The notes: generated from the sequence alone by a model not told the origin. A DNA stretch of 64,000 bases from Halomonas sp. 'Soap Lake #6' (GCF_003031405.1 NZ_CP020469.1:4526001-4590000), one strand, 5' to 3'; shown: positions 28,646 to 37,404, counted from the stretch's first letter. Numbers and translations are program-made.

Positions 28646-30244
28646 TTATGAGGCCAACCAGCACTTAGAGAGCGCAAAGCCTGCCATCATCTCGCCCATT
28701 GGGTTGGCTGACCAGCCCCCAACGTTACTTAATGTGGCTTCGATGTAGTCGTTAAACATCGGTAGGATCAGGCCGCCTTCGTCTCGCACGGTCATAGCCA
28801 TATCGCGATATAGCTCGGCACGACGGGCCTGGTCTAATTCGCCGCGGGCTTCGCGCGCTAAGGTATCGAAATCATCGCGGAAGAAGCGGGTGTCGTTCCA
28901 GTCTGCGCTGGAGATATACGCGGTGGAGTACATCTGGTCTTGGGTGGGGCGGCCACTCCAGTATGAGGCGCAGAATGGTTGTTTATTCCACACCTCGGAC
29001 CAGTAGCCATCCCCAGGTTCGCGACGGACTTCCATATTGATGCCTGCTTGAGCGCAGCTTTGTTGGAACAGCTGAGCGGCATCCACCGCGCCTGGGAAGG
29101 CCACATCCGAGGTACGTAGTACGATAGGGCTGCTATGGCCTGACTTTTTGTAGTGATAGTTAGCCCGTTCGGGATCAAATTCACGCTGGGGAATGTCGTC
29201 AGGGAACAGTGGGTAGGCCTTGTTGATCGGGAAGTCGTTGCCCACACTGCCATAGCCACGCAGGATACGCTCGACCATATCTTCCCGGTTGATTGCATAC
29301 TTCAGCGCGAGCCGCAGGTCGTTATTGTCAAACGGCGCGGTATCACAGTGCATTGGGAAGACGTACTGCGCTCGGCCCGAGGTGTTGTTGATCACAATAT
29401 TGGGCAGTCGCTGTACCATATCGACAACCCGAGGCTCTACCCGGTTGATGAGATGCACCTGGCCGCTCTGCAGCGCTGAAATACGCGCAGTGGGATCGTT
29501 GATTACGATAATTTCAATTTGATCGGCAAAGCCGTACTCGTCGGGATTCCAGTAGTCTTCAAAGCGCTCAGCAATCTGTCGCACACCGGGCTGGAACTCG
29601 ACAACTTTATACGGGCCGGTGCCAATACCTGCTGCTGGATTATCCTTGCCGCCATTGGGCTGAATCATCAAGTGATAGTCAGATAGCAGGAAGGGCAAGT
29701 CGGCGTTTGGCTCTAGGGTCACGATAGTGACTTCATAAGTATCGGTGGCTTGTATCGATTCAATGCCGCGCATAATGCCTAGCGCACCAGACTGCGAGTC
29801 TTCATCGGAGTGGCGTTCAAGCGTGGCAACCACATCAGCAGCCGTCATCTCCTGGCCATTATGGAACTGAACGCCACGGCGGAGCTTAAAGATCCAGGTT
29901 TTGGCATCAGCGGTGGAGTCAACGCTTTCCGCAAGGCGGGGTACAAGCTCGCCCTCTGGTGAAACGTTGGTTAGGGCTTCCCCCCAGGATTGGCCAAAAG
30001 AGTGCTGTACTTGGCTTGTCCAGCTAGCTGGATCCAGGCTATCGGTTGATTCACCGCCCTGCATGCCTGCTTTGAGGATACCGCCACGCTGCGGAGTAGC
30101 GGTGCCAGCGAACGCTTGGCTGGTTAGCAGTGAACCCGCGAAAGGTGCAGCAATGCCGAGTGCCGCAGCGCGGCGTAAAAAGTCGCGACGCGACAGTTGG
30201 TCGAGAGTCGTTTGCTGGGTAAGAGTCTTGAGTGAAGGGTGCAT
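28646..30244 (-). CDS. Peptide-type ABC transporter substrate-binding protein (family 5), Tat-exported
   Basis: A 532-residue periplasmic receptor of family 5. The N-terminus has the twin-arginine motif SRRDFLRRA followed by a hydrophobic stretch ending at SQAFA, so export should use the Tat pathway. The SBP_bac_5 fold is evident from VPRLAESVDSTADAKTWIFKLRRG and GTGPYKVVEF. Tat export of this class often marks receptors for peptides, opines or glutathione-like ligands, but the ligand here is unknown. The gene opens the operon after the HAD gene; AAGGGAA lies before the start. Confidence 0.9.
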   Translation of the reverse strand: MHPSLKTLTQQTTLDQLSRRDFLRRAAALGIAAPFAGSLLTSQAFAGTATPQRGGILKAGMQGGESTDSLDPASWTSQVQHSFGQSWGEALTNVSPEGELVPRLAESVDSTADAKTWIFKLRRGVQFHNGQEMTAADVVATLERHSDEDSQSGALGIMRGIESIQATDTYEVTIVTLEPNADLPFLLSDYHLMIQPNGGKDNPAAGIGTGPYKVVEFQPGVRQIAERFEDYWNPDEYGFADQIEIIVINDPTARISALQSGQVHLINRVEPRVVDMVQRLPNIVINNTSGRAQYVFPMHCDTAPFDNNDLRLALKYAINREDMVERILRGYGSVGNDFPINKAYPLFPDDIPQREFDPERANYHYKKSGHSSPIVLRTSDVAFPGAVDAAQLFQQSCAQAGINMEVRREPGDGYWSEVWNKQPFCASYWSGRPTQDQMYSTAYISSADWNDTRFFRDDFDTLAREARGELDQARRAELYRDMAMTVRDEGGLILPMFNDYIEATLSNVGGWSANPMGEMMAGFALSKCWLAS

Positions 30245-30265
30245 AATAAGAGTTCCCTTGATTGG

Positions 30266-31033
30266 TTAGTGGTGGGGTGGCGCGATGTTTAGCTCGTTAT
30301 AATCGCGAACCACAAGATCGGCATGGGTCAGATAAGAGCCATCAAGATGAGGGGCGGCACAAATGCCAATGCTGGCCAGCAGGCCTGCATCTTTACCCAT
30401 CGCCATATCGCCATTGGAATCGCCAATGATGAGAGTGCGCTGGGGAAGAACGCCTAGCTGTTGGCAGGCCGCTAGTGCCATATCGGGGTAGGGCTTTCCA
30501 CGTGCGACTTGGTCATGGCCAAGTACCACGGGAAAATGATCGGTAAGCGACAGTATAGAGAGGTGCAGATCAGCGTTTTGTTTGTCGTCTGAAGTCACCA
30601 CCCCCATACGTACTCCAGCATGGCTGGCGCGTGTCACAAACTCAACAAGCCCTTTTACGGGGGTGACGCAGCTTGGCCAGTCAAGCTGCTGCGCCAGCGT
30701 GGTTATCGCATCCTGGGTGATTTGCGTTGCATCGTTCCACGCCACACGGGCTTCGAATAAGCTAAGCGCTAGAATGGTCGCGATATCGTCAAGCGAGCCA
30801 ATCGTAAGCGGTCCCGTTGGGTCCCAAAGCCTCTGCTCTGGATAAATACCGACTTTGGGATAGAGGTCATGATGTGAGAGCTGTTGGTGGGAAGGCAATT
30901 GGTGGTTGACGGTAGAAACTAACTGGTCGAACCAGCCAATCCATAGGTCACCAAAGTTGAGAAGTGTGCCATCTTTATCAAACAGAATGGCATCAATATC
31001 GTAGGTAACACCTTGGACGGTAAGTTGGGGCAT
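30266..31033 (-). CDS. HAD-superfamily hydrolase (phosphoglycolate-phosphatase-like)
   Basis: A 255-residue HAD protein. Motif I is ILFDKDGTLL with both aspartates. Motif II appears in MGVVTSDDKQN, the lysine is in HDQVARGKPYPDM, and motif IV is LIIGDSNGDMAMG. The cap domain is inserted after motif I. It is expected to be a small-molecule phosphatase. It lies 21 bases upstream of the binding-protein gene in the same orientation, so it is likely co-transcribed and may act on the imported compound or a product of it. The ribosome binding site before ATG 31033 is weak. Confidence 0.85.
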   Translation of the reverse strand: MPQLTVQGVTYDIDAILFDKDGTLLNFGDLWIGWFDQLVSTVNHQLPSHQQLSHHDLYPKVGIYPEQRLWDPTGPLTIGSLDDIATILALSLFEARVAWNDATQITQDAITTLAQQLDWPSCVTPVKGLVEFVTRASHAGVRMGVVTSDDKQNADLHLSILSLTDHFPVVLGHDQVARGKPYPDMALAACQQLGVLPQRTLIIGDSNGDMAMGKDAGLLASIGICAAPHLDGSYLTHADLVVRDYNELNIAPPHH

Positions 31034-31171
31034 AGGCAGCTATGGCTTCGGTGAGCCATCTCGTTGAGAGTGGTAGCGCTGAGCCTGTAATGTGCTTTCG
31101 ATAACCTCGTTAAGCGGTAATCTGTTCTACGTTTGGCACTGGTGTTAAGGGTAGCGGCTACCGGAGTTTTT

Positions 31172-31185
31172 ATTGAACGTTCAAT
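31172..31185. promoter_or_regulatory. Palindrome resembling a TetR-family operator
   Basis: ATTGAACGTTCAAT is a perfect 14-bp palindrome about 140 bases upstream of the HAD gene and 100 bases beyond the LysR gene stop. The TTGAAC-GTTCAA core resembles TetR/AcrR/BetI-type operators. The 251-base spacer 31034-31284 holds no other clear feature. Confidence 0.5.
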
Positions 31186-31284
31186 TGAAAACAAACAGTA
31201 GCCTGATTAAAGCCAACGTTGATGTCAAGTTGATGACAGTAGTGGAAAATTTCAGCTATTGCGTCAAAACGCTGAAAACTATGC

Positions 31285-32253
31285 TTATCCACGCAATGGA
31301 AATGTTGGATAGGCGTTTAACAGGCCCGCTAACTCATTGCACACAAAGCGTGCCTCGATCCACTGTTCGAGATGTGTATAGGTGTACTGGAGAAAGCGCT
31401 GAGCCGATTGAGGCAAGCGTCGATCATTGCGCACAATCACCTGCCAGTGGCTTTCAATCGGAAGCCCTGCAACAGGCAGAATCGTGAGTTCGGGATGCTC
31501 GTTTGGCAGCACATGCTCCGATAAAACGGCGACTCCCATTCTCGCTGCCACACCAACACGAATAGCTTCATTGCTCGCCATTTGCAGGGTTTTCTGCATA
31601 GTTAAACCATGCTCCTGAAGCCAGCTCTCCAGCAGCATACGCGTGGCCGAGCCTGGCTCGCGCAGTAGCAAGCGCTCCTTAAGCAGTTGTTCCATGGTAA
31701 TGGAGGAGTGTTGCGCAAGAGGGTGGTCGGCAGCCGCGATCGCAACTAGCGGGTTGCGCATAAAGCGTGCTGCTACCGCATGGGCGAGAGCGGGAGGGTG
31801 GCTGAAGACGTATAGGTCGTCCTCTTGGCGCTCAAATCTCGCCAATACCTGGCGACGGTTGCCAATATGTACAGTCACATCCACATCAGGAAATGCTTGG
31901 CTAAATGGTCCAAGTAGGCGCGGTAAAACATATTGAGCAGTATTCACCAGGGCAATGCTAAATCGTCCTCTGCTGCCTTGCTGCAAATCGCTGAGTTGGT
32001 CCGCAAAGTCATCAAAGCGGCCTAGCACATCCCGGCTAGCATGATAAAGCGCTTGCCCTGTGGCTGTCATGGTTAGGCCCTGTGTATGGTGTTCTAACAA
32101 AGGGCTGCCCACTGCTTCGCTCAACCGCTTGAGCTGCTGGGATACCGTAGGCTGGGTGAGATGAAGCTGCCTCGCAGCTTCACTAATTGACCCACAGCGC
32201 ACCACGGTCACATACACCTGCAACAATCTAAACGTCAGGTGACGAATATTCAT
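31285..32253 (-). CDS. LysR-type regulator (CbbR/CmpR-like)
   Basis: A 322-residue LysR regulator with an N-terminal helix-turn-helix (GSISEAARQLHLTQPTVSQQLKRL) and a C-terminal effector-binding domain. It is divergently transcribed from an SbtA-type bicarbonate transporter with a 144-base shared spacer, the usual position of the regulator relative to its target. CbbR/CmpR-like proteins respond to carbon-fixation metabolites, and the overall form of this one is compatible with that group; this is inference from context and general similarity. Confidence 0.87.
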   Translation of the reverse strand: MNIRHLTFRLLQVYVTVVRCGSISEAARQLHLTQPTVSQQLKRLSEAVGSPLLEHHTQGLTMTATGQALYHASRDVLGRFDDFADQLSDLQQGSRGRFSIALVNTAQYVLPRLLGPFSQAFPDVDVTVHIGNRRQVLARFERQEDDLYVFSHPPALAHAVAARFMRNPLVAIAAADHPLAQHSSITMEQLLKERLLLREPGSATRMLLESWLQEHGLTMQKTLQMASNEAIRVGVAARMGVAVLSEHVLPNEHPELTILPVAGLPIESHWQVIVRNDRRLPQSAQRFLQYTYTHLEQWIEARFVCNELAGLLNAYPTFPLRG

Positions 32254-32296
32254 TGGCCTTGGTTCTCTTAAAGGACAGTCTCGGAGTGTCAGTAGT

Positions 32297-32312
32297 ATAG
32301 ATGATTATCTAT
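32297..32312. promoter_or_regulatory. Candidate LysR operator between regulator and sbtA
   Basis: ATAGAT-GATT-ATCTAT is a 16-bp inverted repeat in the divergent spacer, midway between the two starts, as expected for a LysR recognition site. Confidence 0.5.
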
Positions 32313-32397
32313 GTATATCTTGAAAGTTATTATTAGTTGTCTTGCGCTACTCCCAGCAAAATGCAGCATCTTTTTTTAACCCTGTGGAGCGCCGACG

Positions 32398-33339
32398 ATG
32401 CCAGATATTGTGGTGATGTTTTTCTTACTGGGGCTAATAGCAGGGGCAGTGAAATCAGACCTGCAGGTCCCCAAGGCCACCTACGACACATTAAGCCTGC
32501 TGCTAATGTTAACTATTGGCTTAAAGGGCGGTATGGCGCTGTATGGAAATCTGCATTGGGGGTTAGTGCCGGAGCTATTAGGGGTAGCACTGTTATCGGC
32601 GTTGATACCACTGCTGTTGATGCCAGTACTGCGGCGTTGGGTGCGCCTTTCCGCAGCGGATAGTGCTAGCATTGCTGCCCACTATGGCTCGGTGAGTGCA
32701 GGTACCTTTGCGGTCGCGCTCGCTTATGCGGAAGCGCGGCAACTGGCCGTAGGTAGTGAAGTAACGCTCTATTTAGTGGCGATGGAACTGCCTGCTATCA
32801 TGATCGCGATTGCGCTATTCAGACGTCACCAAGGCGCGGCCGTTAAAGAGAGTACGCGTAAGCTCTGGCATGAAACGCTGACTAACCGCGGTGTGATCTT
32901 ACTGATTGGCGGTGTGGTAATTGGAGCACTCTACGGGCCATTTCAAGGAGAAGAAGTCACCGCGCTGTTTACTGGTGCGTTTAAAGGTGTGCTGGCGCTA
33001 TTCCTATTGGAAATGGGGCTAACCGCCGCGCAAACGCTGCGTCCAATGCCATGGCATCATTGGCGTTTGGTGACTTTTGCCCTTGTTACGCCAATGCTGC
33101 TGTCGCTGCTAGGCATTGCTGTAGGCGTGGCGCTAGGGCTGCCGTCTGGCTCGGTGGTCATTCTTGCTGCCTTGGCTGCCAGTGCTTCCTATATTGCAGC
33201 ACCCGCCGCGATGCGCGCTGCAATTCCCCAAGCGAATATTGGCCTTGCTATGCTGGCATCACTGGGTATTACCTTTCCGATCAACGTCATGCTGGGTATT
33301 CCGCTTTACCACCTACTCATTGAGTCGTTGCTGAGTTAG
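32398..33339 (+). CDS. sbtA: Sodium-dependent bicarbonate transporter (SbtA family)
   Basis: A 313-residue membrane protein with about ten hydrophobic segments and the SbtA/DUF897 pattern: LLMLTIGLKGGMALYG, HYGSVSAGTFAVALAYAE, LVAMELPAIMIAIALF and, near the end, ASASYIAAPAAMRAAIPQAN. SbtA imports bicarbonate with Na+. In a non-autotrophic host it could feed carboxylases such as those of fatty-acid, pyrimidine or anaplerotic routes. It is slightly shorter than cyanobacterial SbtA. The partner SbtB was not seen. The start follows no strong ribosome binding site. Confidence 0.85.
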   Translation: MPDIVVMFFLLGLIAGAVKSDLQVPKATYDTLSLLLMLTIGLKGGMALYGNLHWGLVPELLGVALLSALIPLLLMPVLRRWVRLSAADSASIAAHYGSVSAGTFAVALAYAEARQLAVGSEVTLYLVAMELPAIMIAIALFRRHQGAAVKESTRKLWHETLTNRGVILLIGGVVIGALYGPFQGEEVTALFTGAFKGVLALFLLEMGLTAAQTLRPMPWHHWRLVTFALVTPMLLSLLGIAVGVALGLPSGSVVILAALAASASYIAAPAAMRAAIPQANIGLAMLASLGITFPINVMLGIPLYHLLIESLLS

Positions 33340-33416
33340 TCATTTTTGAGCCGGGCGCAGGGAAGTGTTGTAGCCACCCCAATTGACAGCGCCCGTCTCA
33401 GTACCTAGGGTAGCAG

Positions 33417-33522
33417 CTGTCCTAGGGGAGCCTGCATTGGCTGAGATTCCACCGCCACTTGGCGTTGGTAACCCTTAGAACCTGATCCGGGTCATGCCGG
33501 CGAAGGGAAGGATGTAGCCAAC
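33417..33522 (+). promoter_or_regulatory. TPP riboswitch (THI element) for the sodium symporter gene
   Basis: The conserved blocks of the thiamin pyrophosphate aptamer occur in order: AGGGGAGCC, GGCTGAGA, ACCCTTAGAACCTGATCCGG and GTCATGCCGGCGAAGGGA. A closing P1 stem is formed by TCCT and AGGA. Confidence 0.95.
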
Positions 33523-33529
33523 CAATACA

Positions 33530-33594
33530 CCTCTTTGCTTTCGCCTGCCTGCTGTGTGCCCCCTGCATCCCCGGTCTATTAACAGGCAAAGAGG
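33530..33594 (+). promoter_or_regulatory. Expression platform sequestering the ribosome binding site
   Basis: CCTCTTTGC (33530-33538) is fully complementary to GCAAAGAGG (33586-33594), which contains the Shine-Dalgarno sequence of the symporter gene (ATG at 33605). This suggests that TPP binding blocks translation rather than causing termination. Confidence 0.7.
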
Positions 33595-33604
33595 ATTTTC
33601 TTTC

Positions 33605-35050
33605 ATGCTGCTTGACCCTATTTGGACCGGCCTTTGGCTATCTCTCTGTGCCATTGTATTGGCTGTGCCAGGCATACTCTATGCCCGCCGCCATCGCGAT
33701 AATCTTGAAGATTACATCATCGCTCGCAACAGTCAGAACACCCGCGCCACTGTGCTCACGCTGGTTGCGACCACGCTAGGTACCTGGATTTTGTTCGGTC
33801 CTGCCCAGGCTGCTACCTGGGGTGGCATTGGGGCCATACTCGGCTATGCGTTTGGCTCTATGGTCCCCCGGCTAGTGATGATCCCTCTTGGTCGACGGAT
33901 GCGCGAACTGATCCCCGAAGGCCATGGCTTAACGGAGTTCGTTATCCATCGTTACGGCCGTATCATGTACGCGTTTACACTGGTGATTATGCTGTTTTAC
34001 CTGTTCATTTTATTGGCTGCCGGGTTGACCGCCGTGGCCCGTATGGTGGGCTTACTGGCCCCCATTCCGCTATGGGTGACTGCTAGTGTGGTTATGGTCG
34101 CCACGTTGATTTACACCTTTTACGGTGGGCTGAGAGCATCTATTTACACTGACAAGCTACAGATGGTGGTGATTATGCCGCTGCTGGGGCTGCTGCTAGT
34201 ATTTGGTTGGCAGGCGGCAGGGGGCGTTGCGCCGACGCTGGCAGGGCTTGCCGAGAGTGCACCGCAACTGCTGCAGGTGAGTGATATAGGTGGAATACGC
34301 GCAGGCTTGACGTTCTTCCTTGCCGTGGCGCTAACCGGGCTCTTTTATCAAGGCACTTGGCAGCGCATTTATGCAGCTAAAGACACCAAGGTGCTGCGCC
34401 GTGGTTTCTGGATAAGCGGTGTGTGCAGCTTTATCGTGGTGGGCTTGATGGGGCTATTTGGGCTGGCTTTTGTGGGGCTTGGCCTTGAAGGCGATGGCTC
34501 TGTAGCGCTGTTCAGTGTGCTGCTGGCAGATGTGCCGCTATGGTTCGCGTTGGCGTTGGTTCCACTGGGCTTGGCGTTGGTGATGAGTAGTGCCGACTCC
34601 ACCATTAGTGCCACGTCGAGCATTATCGCTGTGGATATGGGGCGATTGATCCCCAACGCGAGCAGTGCCTCATTGATGAGCATGGCGCGCTGGCTGATTG
34701 TTTTAGCCGCTATCCCTGTCACTTGGGTTGCTTCTCAGGGGTATAGCGTCCTGTACCTGTTTTTGCTAGCCGATTTGCTATGTTCGGCAGCGGCGTTCCC
34801 CGTATTTTTTGGGCTTTTCTATCGTCGTTACACAGGCCTTAACGCCGTCATCAGTACCGCGCTAGGACTCGTGGCTGGCTTAGCGATGTTCCCTGCACCA
34901 GGTGGGAGCACGGCAACACTACTGGAGTCTTTCCTGTTGGCGGCACTGGTGCCCGTGGCGGTATCGCTACTGCTCTTACGTGTACTGCCTTCCCGCCCTG
35001 CGTATGACTTTGGCCTGTTACACACGGCGGTGCGCCGCTTTAAGGGATGA
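33605..35050 (+). CDS. Sodium:solute symporter under TPP riboswitch (thiamin/precursor-type)
   Basis: A 481-residue SSS-family symporter with about 13 membrane helices. Typical SSS segments are RNSQNTRATVLTLVATTLGTW, LTEFVIHRYG, TFYGGLRASIYTDKLQ, and the sodium-site region MSSADSTISATSSIIAVDM. The TPP aptamer immediately upstream indicates control by thiamin pyrophosphate, so the cargo should be thiamin, hydroxymethylpyrimidine, a thiazole or a degradation product. A comparable SSS transporter (ThiV) has been predicted in other bacteria from riboswitch context. The start ATG 33605 follows AGAGGA. The stop lies 50 bases from that of the convergent flavin monooxygenase. Confidence 0.87.
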   Translation: MLLDPIWTGLWLSLCAIVLAVPGILYARRHRDNLEDYIIARNSQNTRATVLTLVATTLGTWILFGPAQAATWGGIGAILGYAFGSMVPRLVMIPLGRRMRELIPEGHGLTEFVIHRYGRIMYAFTLVIMLFYLFILLAAGLTAVARMVGLLAPIPLWVTASVVMVATLIYTFYGGLRASIYTDKLQMVVIMPLLGLLLVFGWQAAGGVAPTLAGLAESAPQLLQVSDIGGIRAGLTFFLAVALTGLFYQGTWQRIYAAKDTKVLRRGFWISGVCSFIVVGLMGLFGLAFVGLGLEGDGSVALFSVLLADVPLWFALALVPLGLALVMSSADSTISATSSIIAVDMGRLIPNASSASLMSMARWLIVLAAIPVTWVASQGYSVLYLFLLADLLCSAAAFPVFFGLFYRRYTGLNAVISTALGLVAGLAMFPAPGGSTATLLESFLLAALVPVAVSLLLLRVLPSRPAYDFGLLHTAVRRFKG

Positions 35051-35099
35051 ATGCCCGGCAGCCGATATAACGTTCGGCAACACGACCGCCCGGCATCGC

Positions 35100-36392
35100 T
35101 TACGTTGCCGGGCGCGACAGACCTAGGTGGTCACGCAGCGTGCTACCCGTGTACTCACGGCGAAATAGACCACGGGCTTGCAGTAGCGGTACTACCTGAT
35201 CAATAAAGTCATCGATACTCCCTGGCAGCGTGGGCGGCATTAGGTTGAAGCCGTCTGCGCCACCTCCCTCTACCCAGCGCTGCATCTCGTCAGCAATCTG
35301 CTCTGGCGTACCGACCATCGTGCAGTGGCCACCACCAGCCGCTAATCTGCCTAATAACTGGCGCAGTGTAGGGGCTTCGCTTTCGATAATACGCAAAATA
35401 GTGGCATAGCGTCCTTTTGGGCCAGCGAATGCCTCTAGCGGTGGCAGTTCGGGTAGTGGTGCATCCAGTTCCCAGTGGCGGCAATCCTGGCCGATAAACT
35501 GGCTTAACTGATGAAGTGAATCTTCAGTGGGTAAGCGCTCATCTAATTCACGCTGCTGTGCTTTTGCGGCGGCCTCGGTGGAGGCTACATAGGTGACTAA
35601 CCCAGGCATAATTGCCACTGGCGCACGGCCAGCGGCGCGTACCCGGGCTTGGATATCCTGGTAGTAGGCCTGGGCAGAGGGCAGGTCGTAGGCTACGGCG
35701 TAAATCGCCTCCGCATAGCGGGCAGCAAGGTTGCGTCCCGGTTCAGAAGCGCCCGCTTGAAATAGCACAGGGTGCCCCTGGGGTGGTCGCGGTACGGTCA
35801 GTGGGCCATCAACCAAAAAGTGTTCGCCATGATGGTCGATGGGCCGTACTTTGCTTGGATCTGCAAACTGGCCCTGCCGGTCGCAGCGTAGCGCATCGTC
35901 GGCCCATGAATCCCACAAGGCTAACACCGTGTGCGCAAACTCTTCGGCGCGGGCGTAGCGTATGTGCTGAGAAGGCATGGCCTCCCAGCCATGGTTGCGC
36001 GCCTCGCTATCAAACATCGAAGTGACTAAATTCCACCCCATGCGGCCGTTAGAAATATGGTCTAACGAAGCGAGCATTCGCGCCGCATGGAAAGGGCTAA
36101 AAAACGTACTGGATATGGTGGAGATCAGGCCGATGTGCTCGGTGGCCCGCGCCATGGCCGAGAGCGCCGTCAGTGGTTCCAGGAACCACTGTGGCCCCCC
36201 GGCCACGTTTCCTGCAGCATGGCCATCGGCGAAAAATACCGCGTCCAATTTTCCGCGTTCGGCGGTGCGTGCCAACGACTCGTAATAGCGAATGTCGCCC
36301 ATGCGTTCGACGGCTGAGTTTGGCTCGCGCCAAGCTGCTTTATGGTGCCCGCAACCCATGATAAAAAGATTGAGATGCATCTGTGTGGCCAT
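35100..36392 (-). CDS. LLM-class flavin-dependent monooxygenase (NtaA/SnaA/DszA type)
   Basis: A 430-residue luciferase-like flavin monooxygenase. Family segments include GCGHHKAAWR, AERGKLDAVFFADG, ISTFFSPFHAARMLASLDHISNGRMGWNLVTS and HFLVDGPLTVPRPPQGHPVLFQAGAS. Enzymes of this class use FMNH2 from a separate reductase, oxidising heterocycles, chelates or sulfur compounds. It follows the SDR gene with a one-base overlap (TGATG) and so lies in the operon headed by the second TPP riboswitch. No flavin reductase is encoded beside it. The likely substrate is a thiamin-related heterocycle, by inference from the riboswitch only. Confidence 0.85.
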   Translation of the reverse strand: MATQMHLNLFIMGCGHHKAAWREPNSAVERMGDIRYYESLARTAERGKLDAVFFADGHAAGNVAGGPQWFLEPLTALSAMARATEHIGLISTISSTFFSPFHAARMLASLDHISNGRMGWNLVTSMFDSEARNHGWEAMPSQHIRYARAEEFAHTVLALWDSWADDALRCDRQGQFADPSKVRPIDHHGEHFLVDGPLTVPRPPQGHPVLFQAGASEPGRNLAARYAEAIYAVAYDLPSAQAYYQDIQARVRAAGRAPVAIMPGLVTYVASTEAAAKAQQRELDERLPTEDSLHQLSQFIGQDCRHWELDAPLPELPPLEAFAGPKGRYATILRIIESEAPTLRQLLGRLAAGGGHCTMVGTPEQIADEMQRWVEGGGADGFNLMPPTLPGSIDDFIDQVVPLLQARGLFRREYTGSTLRDHLGLSRPAT

Positions 36393-37174
36393 CAGTTTTT
36401 AACCAAGCCGCCGTCGACCACTAAATTTTGGCCGGTGACGGCCCTGCTCCAAGGTGATGCAAAAAACAGTGCCGCATCCGCAAACTCCTCGGGGGTAGTG
36501 ACACGGCGTAGTGGCGTGTTGGCTGCGATGAGATCGAACACAGCTTCAGGCGTGGCGGCGGAAGCGTCGGTTGTGCGCAGCAGCCCACCCGACAACATAT
36601 TAACCGTAATACCGTCAGGCCCCAGATCGTTGGAAAGCGTACGGGTGAGCGACAGTAGTGCTGCCTTGGCAGCCGTATAGTCGTGATAAGGCACTACTGG
36701 GTTTTGGAAGAGGTTAGTTCCAATGTTAATAATCCGCCCACCGCCCTGTTCGCGCATGCCCGGTAGTGCCGCCTGAATGGTGTTGAGCGCGCCTCGTGCC
36801 ACGCCCTGCAACTGCTGGTCGAGGTTTTCCCAAGTGAGCGTGTCTGGGGTTGGGCGCGCATCGCCATTAAATGAAAAATCCGGCAGGGCATTATTAATCA
36901 GCGTGGTCACCGGCATTCCAAAATGCGCTTGTGCGGTGGTAAACATCGCCTTCACTGCTACTGGGTCACGCACATCCGCTTGTATCGCCAGAGCGCGCTC
37001 AGGGGCTTGTGCCGCCAGTGCTTCTGCCGCGTCAGCGCTGTTTAAGTAGTTCACGACAACCCGTGCGCCCTGCGCTAAAAACGCATGTGCCAGGCATGCG
37101 CCTAGGCCACGGCTAGCGCCAGTAATCAAAACAACTTGCTGGGAAAGCGGAAGTGCGGTGGGTATTGTCGGCAT
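36392..37174 (-). CDS. Short-chain dehydrogenase/reductase (SDR) under TPP riboswitch
   Basis: A 260-residue classical SDR with the cofactor motif TGASRGLG, NNALPDF, and the catalytic tyrosine/lysine in YHDYTAAKAALL; the terminal VVDGGLVKN is typical. It is annotated in relatives as a 3-oxoacyl-ACP-reductase-like protein, but nothing here shows a role in fatty-acid synthesis. ATG 37174 was selected over 37219 because GAGGG precedes it and the family N-terminus fits. It is the first gene after the minus-strand TPP riboswitch and is overlapped by the flavin monooxygenase (TGATG), giving a two-gene operon. Confidence 0.83.
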   Translation of the reverse strand: MPTIPTALPLSQQVVLITGASRGLGACLAHAFLAQGARVVVNYLNSADAAEALAAQAPERALAIQADVRDPVAVKAMFTTAQAHFGMPVTTLINNALPDFSFNGDARPTPDTLTWENLDQQLQGVARGALNTIQAALPGMREQGGGRIINIGTNLFQNPVVPYHDYTAAKAALLSLTRTLSNDLGPDGITVNMLSGGLLRTTDASAATPEAVFDLIAANTPLRRVTTPEEFADAALFFASPWSRAVTGQNLVVDGGLVKN

Positions 37175-37232
37175 TATGGTATGTCCCTCGTAAAGGCAAG
37201 AGATGCATACCGGCCACATGGCTGGCCATTAG

Positions 37233-37318
37233 CGTGACATCCCTTCGCCGGTATGAACTGGATCAGGTTCAGCGGGTCTTATCTCAGCCCTGACGTAATG
37301 CCAGGACACCCCGTGTCG
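37233..37318 (-). promoter_or_regulatory. TPP riboswitch (THI element) for the SDR-flavin monooxygenase operon
   Basis: On the minus strand the conserved blocks ACGGGGTGTCC, GGGCTGAGA, ACCCGCTGAACCTGATCC, AGTTCATACCGGCGAAGGGA occur in order, with GACA/TGTC closing P1. A GGCCA-TGGCC hairpin (37212-37227) lies between the aptamer and the SDR start and may be part of the expression platform. Confidence 0.95.
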
Positions 37319-37404
37319 TTTGTTAAAGATATCCTAACTGATAACCCTGCTCGATTCATACCGCAAGACTCATCGCCCTCTTTATTAGGCCGTATTTGAT
37401 CATC

